This document shows, one piece after another, positions 11,101 through 22,100 of a stretch of DNA of 26,131 nt (position 1 is the stretch's first letter; each line of letters opens with the position of its first letter). The translations under genes and the position numbers were made by a program. The DNA is taken from assembly GCF_000485595.1 (NCBI RefSeq), contig NW_014577875.1, positions 101,625-127,755 of the forward strand. The letters run 5' to 3'. Source of the stretch: Priapulus caudatus (taxonomy: Eukaryota > Priapulida > Priapulimorpha > Priapulimorphida > Priapulidae). The notes beneath the pieces were generated by a model. The model did not search any database. It was not told where the DNA came from and saw only the letters and a list, made by a program, of their open reading frames with translations.

Positions 11101-14100
11101 GAAATTAACGGGAGTCCGGAGTCAAATACTCCCTGATTTACTGTCGGACTCCCTGATTTGACATATGCAGGAGTCCGTGTGACGCCCTGAAAATTCTGCC
11201 ATACTAACTAGTTCGTTCCGAAGCACGGCTTCGTGGAATGACCGTATTTTTTCAGCAAATGTCCAAAGAAAATTTGGCAGATGTGCAACCGCATGAATCT
11301 TAAAAATAAGCACATGCATTATTGTTAATATCTTTAATTTTGAACCTCAGACTGCAGACTCCCTCATTTTGCTGCGGACTCCCTCTTTTTGAGGGTAGGG
11401 ACTCCCGTGTTCAAATGTTAATTTCTACCCCTGCAATATGTATGAGTAATGCCAAACACATTAATATTTCTACAGTGAACCTTGTGCAGCCAAACGCGAG
11501 CTTTGGTGTGCAGACGACCTCCACGAAAAACCTTCGGTTTTCGGAGCGTTTCGGTTTTCAGAATTTCAGATAATAGATTGTGTACTATATAATACACATA
11601 ATATAACCAGTCGTGCACTCCTTCAAAGACGGCAAATGATGAGTGTAAAACTACTACCTAATTGCCTACCTAGAGCAATCGGTGTTTATGTTCGGGTTTT
11701 TTCACTTCAGTCACACTGTTGAGAAGAAGAAAACGAAAGAGTTCAGCAAGGACTTTCTGAAGAAAGATGATTCGAGTGGCATGAAACAAGGTAGCGCAAT
11801 GTTTTAGAGAAATAACTGTCAAAAAAAACCTTTGTTTAAAATGACCCTCACACCCTCTACCTAACCTATAAAAGTTGATCGTATAACTGTAACGTTTTGG
11901 GTACTTTCTATAAAAAAGGGACACCGTAAAACAAACTTACGAAAAAGGGCGCGATAGAGCTGACGACGATTGTTTAAGTCGGCATGACGATGCGCAGGCT
12001 CGTAGTAATCTCTTGGTGAATTCTTGCTGCTCCTTACAGCGATAGACAAGGCCCTTGTCTACATGGAGAGGAAAGACTTGCCTCCCAACTGGGACATCAG
12101 GGAGCTGCTCAGCAAGGGAGGGGACGACGACGCCTCCACGTCGGAGAGCTCGGGTGACGAGGTACGTCTGATCCGGCCCGTCTGTCGCGATCGCTTGCTA
12201 CATGTGACTTAGCTAGGTGTCCGAGACCTGCTCTGATAGATATCGCTACGTAGGGAGGGACCCCATTGCCAGATACAAAATTAGTCTTAACGTTAGCCTT
12301 AACTTGTAGACCAGGGGCCGCTTTCACGAAGCGTAATTAAGTCCTTAATCAGGATTAACTTCCCGTACTTAAATTGAAGTGAGTGTTTCACGAAGCGTAA
12401 TTAACTTTAATCATGATTAAGTTAATCACAGTATTTAATTCTACTTAGGAGCATGATTAAATCAACTAATCATAATTAGTTGCTAGTACTAGTAGTAGTA
12501 TGTAGGTAGTACTAGTATATTAAGTACGCTGCAGATTTTATAATTGAAAATTTTACTTCAATTTTTTCCCAAGGAAATTTAAATTATCTAAGATTAGCTA
12601 ATTTAGTCATTATAATTGCAAATTAATTCCTTTTCATGTACCGAATTTGCAGATACTTTTGGCGTTGTCCGCCATTTTGAATACAGTGTAATTCATGTTT
12701 AAGTCGGCTAATTATGTGATTAGTTAAATATGTACTTAAATCGCTTCGTGAAACAGATTAACTAATCATAATTACAGGAGGTTAATATAGATATTTGTGT
12801 TGACAGTCCAAGAGAAAAAGTTAAGAGAAAATTAAATTTCAAGGCTTACATTAAGACAAATTTGGTTTTTGACAACGGGGCCCTTCTCATCATGAAGATT
12901 GTCTATCAAGGCTAGATTGCTTGTCACTTATCGGTTGTCAGACATAGCTAGAAATCTGTAATCCAGTCTGAATGAAGTGACGTGTACGCGCGTGCGAGGC
13001 TCTACGACATATCGTCATGCTGCGATCGTACTTTGAAGCCAGATTGGTCGATGTGGGTTGATCGTTGTGCCCTCCAGTGGATGCGACGCACGACTACAAG
13101 CCAATATATCGGGTCGCACGCCTTTACTCGTAACAAGTTCTGCTTTTTGGCGGTTAGTGGCTTGTGCGCAGTAGAATCTATGATTGGTAGCTCACTATAC
13201 TGTGTATGTGAGTGTGTAACGCTGAGTTCATGGTGTTTCTGCTTGCAGAGTTTCTACAACTCGCCGAGCGAAGAAGAGGACAGGTTTGTTGCACAACTCT
13301 ACAAGTTCATGGATGAGAGAGGTAAATTCCTTTATAGAGACACCCGATTTAAATTTTCGAATTTGATCCTTTAATTTTTTCGACGGTAGTATATAAATTT
13401 GGGGAGTCGTTGGAAGAAATTTTCCCATTGGTTGACTGTATGACAGAACCCTAATTATTAAAAAAGTCTATTTGTAACTTGTTAACTTATCTTTATGCCC
13501 ATAAACAATATCTCACCACACATGATATTAGGATACGTGTGTGAGCCCTTGAATTAAATTGAATTGAATTAATTTTTTAATTGAATGAAGTACATTTGAA
13601 GGTTGACTGTAATGTCTTAATGTTTGTTCGCTGCAGGCACACCGATAAACAAGCCACCTGTGCTCACAGGCCGTGATCTAAACCTGTTCAAGGTGTTTAG
13701 AATCGTCTATGGTCGATTTGGAGGTTACAACAAGGTGAGGGAGTTATTGGTTGACCGTTAAGCCAATCGAGCCTTGTTTCCCGATATCTGCTTGCATATA
13801 CCTGTGCACATGCTTGTGTGTGTTCATATCTCTTGCCTAAATGCAGTGAACGGTATATCGTCGTTTCCTGTGACAATTGTCACAAGCCGTAGTGGTTTAC
13901 AGGCTGTGGCTGGTGTCACTCGCATCGCTAAACCTTATTAGTGACATATACGAACAAGGTAACGCCACGTAATGCTCGCACTCGAACGAAGAATGGATTG
14001 CTATGTTCTCACATACCTCTATATGTCAGGTGACGAACCAGAGCAAGTGGAAGAAGGTGCACAAGCGGCTGAAGCTTCAACCGAGTACGCCGGGCAGTCT

Positions 14101-14555
14101 GAGCAGCCTTAAGAGCGCGTATAAGAGGTAATCTTCCTACTCGTCCACTCAGGGGGGTGGGTTCCTGCTGGGAGCTCTCGTGCTCACCTCTGTGTGATTG
14201 TTGTAGGGAGGATGTAGCTACGTTTGATCGTTAAAGTTACAATTATTATCGTGCCGAGATTTAAATTAAGCAGCTGTGTGCTATGTAAGATTATGTTACG
14301 AGATTGAATGATGAGAAGTGTTCCCCATGACACCCCGCCATTATGAGGCAGTGATCGTAAATTATCTGATTGAATCCAAGGCAACACCGGCCCAACTGCC
14401 GCGCCTGGAAAAAGTTAACTTGCATTGTCTTCATAATCAGAGATGTGGGGATTTCTTCCTGCAATATTTTTTATTGCACTCTTTCTCTGTCTCTCACTCT
14501 CTCTCTCTCTCCCTCTGTCTCTATCTCTCTTTCTCTGTCTCTATCTCTCTCTCTG

Positions 14556-14587
<32 letters not shown>

Positions 14588-17500
14588 TCCTCTCTCTCTG
14601 TCAGTCTCTCTTCCCCCCCTTTCTCCCCCTCTCTTTTTCACTCTCCTACTCCTACCCCTCTCTCTCCCCCTTTCTTTCCCTCTCTCTCTCTCTCTCTCTC
14701 TCTTTTCTATCTCCATATCTCTTCCCCCTTCTCTCTCCTCTCTCTTTCACTCTCTCTTCCCCCTCTCTCCCTCCTTCCGCCTCTCCCCCCCCTTCATCAC
14801 TCCACACTGAGTTAGTTCTCTGTCACTGATCGCGCGCGCTCTCGCTCGCGTTGCAGGTACCTGCACAGCTTTGAGGACTTCTACCGTAAGCTCGGCAGCA
14901 CGATGGGATCGACGGGGCGGCCGTGCCGCGCACGAGAGTCCTCGGGCCGCGGCATCGGCCTCGGACGCGACCTCATGAGCCCCGCCGCGCGCAGCAAGGT
15001 CAAGGCCAAGGAGGCGGCGGCGTGCGAAGAGAAGGTAGGCTGAGTCGCAGGCTAGGTCACACGAGTAAGGTCATGGGAGCAAGGTCGCAGGGGCAACGTC
15101 ACAGGTCATGGGTGCAGGGGCAAGGTCGCGGGAGTGAGGTCATGGCAGCAAGGTCAGGGGGCAACGTCACAGGTCATGGGTGCAGGGTCAAGGTCGTGGC
15201 AGCAAGGTCGTGTGAGTGAGGTCGTGGCAGCAAGGTCGGGGGCGCAGAGACGATGTTGCGAGTCATAAGCGCAGGGTCAACGTCTTGGGCTAGGTCACAG
15301 GGCAAGGTCGCAGGGGCACTGAGAGTCAACACGGAGGTACCTTTGTCGTGCCGTCTGCGGCGTGGCGTGTTTAGATCTCGCGATAATCACGATTTCACGT
15401 TTTTTCGATCTTACGTCAAGTTTTGATATCGTGAAACGTCCACACGCATTATTAGCATCTATCGGTGAATTGACAGTTTATCGAAAAGTGTACTGAAAAT
15501 GCTTCTGTAGGCATTCCTCTGATCTGCAGTCCTGTTTTCTATAGAGATGGCATTTTTGTTTTAGACGCCCACTAAGGACACAAAGGCACAGGAGGCTGAG
15601 GCGTCGAGAACTGCTGAGAAGATGAAGAGTAAGGATGCGGAGACGGAATCTAGCAAGAAAGACGAGAAAGAAATGGAGAAGGCCACGGCCGCGAAAGGGA
15701 AGGAAACAGCACAAGCTTCAAAGTCCAAAGAAGAGAAGGTGACACCAAAGGGTAAAGAGGAGAGAGAGAAGCCAACCCCACGAGGAAGAGAAGACAAGCC
15801 AAAACGGGAGGTGTGTAGATATCCTCGGTAAAAATTAAAAAAGCATAGGCAAGGCATTGATCGAGATGCCATTATCATAACATTGCTGCTATGCATTTGT
15901 AAGCATTATATGTTGTTTCATAAAAGATATCAAGATGAATAGGTGAAGTGATGGTAAAAACTAAACTGATGTCGTTTGTGTACAGACAAAGGTAAAAGAG
16001 GAAAAGTCAAAACCAACGAAAGAGAAGGCAAAAGCAGTTGTAAAGGAAGAGGAGGTTGAAGAGCTAACACCAAGAAGACGCGTACGTATAAATCAACATC
16101 AGAGAAACGAAAACTGAAAGGGTCTATGTCACCTCACATTACTTTACATACCTTACCTCACCTTACATTACTTTACATACCTTACCTCACCTTACATTAC
16201 TTTACATACCTTACCTCACCTTACATTACTTTACATACCTTACCCTACCTACCCTCGCCTCACCTCACCTCACTTTACCTTACGCGCAGGGTCGTAATCG
16301 ACTGTCGTCGCTGTGTAAATCGGAGACACAAACCGATGCCAAGAAGGAGGAGCCAGCGGCAGAGAAGGAGACGGGCAGGAGGAAGGATGACTCGAGGCAG
16401 GGCGGCGCAGGCGACAATAGGAGGAGCGGGGAGAAGGCCACGCGGAGGCTCTCCACGAAGGCAGCCGGCGAGGCGACCGAGTGAGTCTCCCTCGCGTGAA
16501 TTTCTCGTCTTTTTCTCTCTCTCTCTCTCTCGCGCACACGTGCGGTGCGGGGAGTCGTCGTCATGGCAACGAGTTGGTTGTGTTCATGCAGGCTAGCCGT
16601 GCTATCGTTAAGGCGCGAAACCTCGCTCTCAACTCGCAACGCTGCTAACGTCCAACAACCGCAGAGATTTTCTCTCGTCTTCTCGACTTCGCATCTCAGT
16701 ACTAACCGATTGTTTATTTTTGTTTTTGTTACCCGTAGCAACGACAGGGAGGCGTTGGAGGCGCCGTCTGGTGGCTCGTCGTCGCAGGGGTACTCGATTG
16801 GCGAGAGGGTGAACATTCGCTACGGCCACGGAGAGAATCAGAGCGTTTACGAGGCGAAGGTATGATTCGCGCAGCCGCGAGGCCGGCTGGGTGCCGCGCG
16901 TACGCACGACCAGGGGACCCGTCGTTAGAAACAAAACTTGTCTTGCCGTCAGTCTTGTAGACCCTTGCGAGAAACGTGGTGAATTGCCTCGTGTTTCTCG
17001 TACGCACCTTATAGATGAAGTTGGAATTAAGGGGAGGCGGGTTGAAGTAGTGTGGTTAGTGTGGATGCTGGAATATCACTCGTCACCCGTCTGCTAACGT
17101 TGCAGGTTGTGGAGATAGGAGAGGAGCATGGAGATCGCACGTACATGGTCCACTACCAAGGCTGGAACTTTAGGTGCGTTGTCATTGTTGTCGTTGCCAT
17201 TGTTGTTGTCGCCACTGTTGTCATTGCTATCATGATCGTCGCGTCACTGCTGTTTTTCGCTCGCAATTACTCGCACGCTTTTCGGGTGGGTCGTAACTTT
17301 GTCTGACACTCCAAACGTTGTAGAAAGATGAGTCTCCATGAAACCTATAAAGCTTATTAACAAAGTTAATCGTGATTAAGGTGTGTAAGTATATCGTAAC
17401 GTATACAGAGCGGTAAACATTGTGAGACGTCAAATGGATCAAATGTTTACGTTAAAGTCTGTAAGTATAGTAAGTAGTATAAGTAAAGTATACAAAAGTG

Positions 17501-19115
17501 GTAAACACAGTGGAACGTCTCGCAGAGCAGTAAACACGGTAACACGTCTTACGACATGGTCAAATATTCACTCGGTTTGATTTCGTTGTGATCTTCGCGC
17601 GTTGCAGGTATGACGAGTGGGTGAAAGCCTCCCGAATAGTCAACTCCGCAGAACACTCAGGACGCAAGCGCAAGAAGAACCCGCCTGGCCCAAACCACAA
17701 GTCCCGCAAGGGGGGTCCGGCGAGTCAGGTGAGCGGCCGTGCCCTTAGTATGCCAACTAACGCCACACGTCGTCGATGTTCCCTGTCGTCTGGTTGTCGG
17801 AATGTCGTGGCGGGGTCGCGCGCCGCATTAAAATTTTCCGATTCGCGATGATGATAATCGAATCGATTAATTGCCATTTTCTCAGCGCCTTGCGTCCGAT
17901 TGACAAACTTTGCTCTGCTGAATGTTTGCGTGTAAGTCGTTATGATGAATAATGGGACTAAATGTCAATTACCCATGTCAATAAAAAAGAATCCCATTGT
18001 ATTCATTTTGGATTTTTAAATATGTCTTTGTCATTGCACATCGTTGTCGTCATCGTGTCATTATTCACCACCTGTAGTTAATAACCCTCCCCCCCACCCG
18101 ATCGTTATGGTAATCACATTATTGTCGTCAATACTTCATCAATCGTGATCTGTGTGTCCCGCAGATGGCGGCGGCAACGACGTCACGGCAGCAGATGAAG
18201 CGTGGACGTCCGCCATCCAGCCTCTCTCTGCAGGCCAAACCCGCATCGCCTGCATCGTCCACGCGCGACCGCTCCGTGACCCCGTCCTCCTTGCACGAAC
18301 GCTCGGTGACGCCCTCTGGTGGCAGCGCGGGGAACAAGGATCGCGCGACGGCTCATGCCGTGTGCCGGGCGACACGTCAGAACAGCACGGGAGATCTCGC
18401 TACTGGGCTGAACGGTGAGACGCGTTTCGGATGTTCCTGTCCTCGGTTTTTGTAGATTCCGTGAACGTTCGCTTGCCACGTGCAAGCAATTTAGCATGCT
18501 GAACGTGTTTATCTCACCCGTGTCTATTTATGAGCGTCTGTGTGAATGTTGGTGTGCACGTTTGTGTGCGCTTAAGTGCGTGTGTGAGTGAGTGTGTAGC
18601 TGTGTGCGTGAGTGAGTGTGCACGTGTGTGAGTGAGTGTATACATGCGTAAGTGAGTGTGTACATACTACATCCGTGCGCACATTTAGGCGTGCATGCGC
18701 ATGTGCATGCGCATGTGCATGCTTAAGTGCGTGAGTGAGTGTGTGTGTGCGCGTGTATACGTGAGTCGGTCACAACCGTGATGTGTGATGGTTGCACTTG
18801 TTGCTTCACAGTGGGCGTGGTGAGACCGAGGAAAGCAACTCGCACATCTGGCATATCTAACACGTCATCGTCATACGATAACGGTAAGTGAAATCAGGTG
18901 ATCACTTGATCACATGATGATTACATAAGTAGTTGGAAATCAGCCGTCAGTGATAAGTGGATAGCAGGGCAAATGATTTTTTGTCTGGAAATCGGAAAGA
19001 GAGGGTCACTGTGGTGTCACAGTAACAACTTGTATAGGTTGTCAGCAGTGGCCGGCTATTTGTTATTTGCAAAGAGTTTGAATTGTATTATCTGATCACT
19101 GGTTCTCCTACTCTT

Positions 19116-19146
<31 letters not shown>

Positions 19147-22100
19147 TTCATATTCTGCATCTTCTTCTTCTCACTACCTCCTCCCCCTCTTCTTTTTCTT
19201 CTTTTTCTTCTCCTCTGCCTCCTTCTCCTCTCTACTATTCCTCATTACTACTGCTACATTACCTCGTTGCACAGATGCAGATGAGGAGGCGGGAGCGGAG
19301 GGAGACAGCCAGGAGAACTCCCCCGAAGTCGCGGCCCCCAAGCGCTCCGTACGGTCGCCGGCCTCCTCCGCCGCCGCCGCCGCGGCAAAGGAAGCCTCTG
19401 CCTCCTCCTCCCCGGTCGTCGAGGAGAAGCCGGCCCCTGCTGCGGAGGAGGGGAAGTCCGACGATGAGGAGAAACCGACGAGGAGGAAGGAGGGAAGCCG
19501 CGGCATCGTGGAGAGGAAGTCCCGGGAGAGCCGCGCGGCTGAGCGGAGACCCGCAAAGGAGGAGCCGGCGAAGGAGGAGAAGGAGGGGGTGAAAGAGGAG
19601 GAGGAGGAGCGGGAGGAGGAGGAGGTCGAGAGAGAGAAGCCGGCTGAGAACGTGTCGGAGAGAAAGCCTGTGGAGCGGGAGCGGGAGAGGGAGAGGACCC
19701 CGATCCTGGAGGCCCTGGCCGCCGTCGGAGCGAGAGCGAGGGACGCAGAGGAAGCCGCGGGGAAGGCAGCAACGGCAGCCAGGGAGGCGCCAGTGCGACC
19801 CTCCGCCGCACCGCACGCTGCCGCGGACGAACCCGCAGAGAGGAAGGTCGTGGCGGAGGTCGCGCAGATGACGGAGACCGAAGAGGTAGCCTCCCCGGAG
19901 AAGCCGAATGAAGGAAAGCCCGGGAAGGGCAGGGAGAAGCCGGCGCGGGGAGGAGGAGACGTCACGGCCGAAAGGACCCCGAAACGCGGCAAGTTTTCTG
20001 TTGCCGCGGCGACGAGGGAGGGAGAGGCGGGCGCCGGGAAACCGCCGTCGAAAACCAGACCCAAGGACGCGGAGCAGGAGGCGCCACCAGAGGGCGCCCC
20101 CGCGGCGCCGCAGCCGGCCGAGGTGAAGCGAGAGGAGGGGGCGGTGAAGAAGGAGGAGGGCGAGGCGGCGGCGGCGGCGGTGGCGGGGGAGAAGCACGAC
20201 CCGCAGCAGCAGCGGCGCCTGCTCAACCTCGCTGACGTCACAGGCAGCGATTCATCATGCACCGCGCAGCCGACGCCGCGCCCTCCACCGCGGCCGAGCC
20301 CGCCGCCAGCCACGCCCGCCAGTCCCACCCAGATTTGCCCGAGCGACCCCGCGCCCCGTCGCCTGCGAAACGACAACGAAACTCCGCCCATCCGCGCGAG
20401 GCGCCACCGTTCAAGGAGGAGTACACGATATCGGACGAGATTGAGCGCATCGTCGAGCAGTCGATGAAGGAATCTCTCGCTCGCGAGATGGCCACCGCTG
20501 CTGTCGCCACCGCCACCACCGCCCTGCCCTCCCCGGCGCCGAAGGAGGAGAAGAAGGGGGAGGGCGCAACCGAGAAGGACTCCAAGCGAGCCGGAAAGCC
20601 GCCCGCGCAGAAGAAGGAGACGGCGGCGGCGCGAGGCGGCGCGGCGGCGTTCGCGGGGAAACGGACGAGCAGCCGCAGCGAGGGGGCGCCACCGACGAAG
20701 GGCAACGCGATTGCGTCGCCGTACGACTTTCCCGACAGCACTTCGGACGCGAGCGAGGCGGGGGAGGAGGTGCCGTCGTCGACGACGACGACGGGGGAGG
20801 TCTCGGGAGAAAGGCCGCGCGCGAAACCTCGCGAAAAGAAGACCCCGCAGAGAAAGCAGCGTGAGGAGAAGGCGGCGGCAGAGGTGAAGGTCACCGCGTC
20901 GGCGAGGAGGAAGCGCGGGAGGGCCGGCGGGGAGAAGTCGCCGGAGAGAGGAGCCGACGCTGCGTCGCCCGGTGTTGCCACGACGACGGAGGCGAGGACA
21001 GACGTTGATGACGTTGCCGCGGCGACAGCGGGAGGCAGGAGTAAGGTTGCGAACGAGTTCCTCGTTGTGGTGAGTTATAGAGGGCGTCGGTGGTGGTGGA
21101 GGCGGCAGAGACGCTTTACAGGAATAATTATACAGCAGATCTTAACAGCTCTTAATAGCTAATTATAATTATAACTGTTATTAAATCTTTATTGCTTATA
21201 ATTCAAATATGTGTCTCACGACGCGCGTTGTTCACCAGATTCTCCTACGTTCTCACGAGCACATTCGTTGTTCGCAGGTGCCGACCGCGATCGTTCAGGA
21301 GGGTAAGATGGAGACGCCGGCGACGGCGACGATGACGCAGAAGTTGGCCGCGCACCAAGTGTCGCCCGCACCGCACGCTCGCCCCGACAGCGGCGCCCTG
21401 TCTGACGGGTCGTCGTGCGAGCGTGCCGCCGCCGCCGGGCAGCCGTCTTCGTCGAAGGAGCAGGAGCGACAGCGCTCCCTGCTGGACAACACGCCGCCGA
21501 CGACGCCCGAGTATTCGCCCGCGCGCGAAGCCATGGAGATCAGCTCGTGCGACAGGTAGGGAAGCGCGCGAGCCACGGTTGCCGTGGCAACGACGCAGCC
21601 CCGGCCAGAACATTATGATGTCAGTCTGCTGAATCCTTGCTTGGCATCTCTTTGCCAGCATTTCTCTTCCTGCATCCTGGCATCTCTTTGCCAGCATTCC
21701 TCTTCCTGCATCCTGGCATCTCTTTGCCAGCATTCCTCTTCCTGCATCCTGGTATCTCTTTGCCAGCATTCCTCTTCCTGCATCCTGGTATCTCTTTGCC
21801 AGCATTCCTCTTCCTGTATCCTGGTATCTTTTTGTTAGCATTCCTTTCCCTGCATCCTGGTATCTCTTTCTTAGCATTCCTTTCGCAAGATTCCTGCAGC
21901 ATTCTTTTTTCAGAACCCAATTCTTTTCCTTCATCCTTGCCTGTCTTTGCCTGAATCTCTTTGCCCAACTTCATAACTTTTTTCCTTCCTGCGCGCATGA
22001 GTCGTCTCCTATTTCCATTGCGTCCTGTTCCTTCACCCTCATTGCCTTTGTATCTCTTTTCCGAAATATTTCTGTGTAATAGATGTTGACCAAGCCACAA

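Noticed and set aside
14318-14829. Ser/Leu-rich open frames in all three plus frames
   Set aside because: Pure CT microsatellite; all frames stay open because stop codons cannot form.
16141-16257. Regular 29-bp repeats as a CRISPR-like array
   Set aside because: Units are directly adjacent without spacers, in an intron of an animal gene; an ordinary minisatellite.
19174-20391. 405-residue open frame on the minus strand
   Set aside because: It mirrors the GC-rich K/E-coding exon 20; its Ser/Leu/Pro/Ala-rich product is what the complement of that codon usage gives. No start context, splice sites or known domain.
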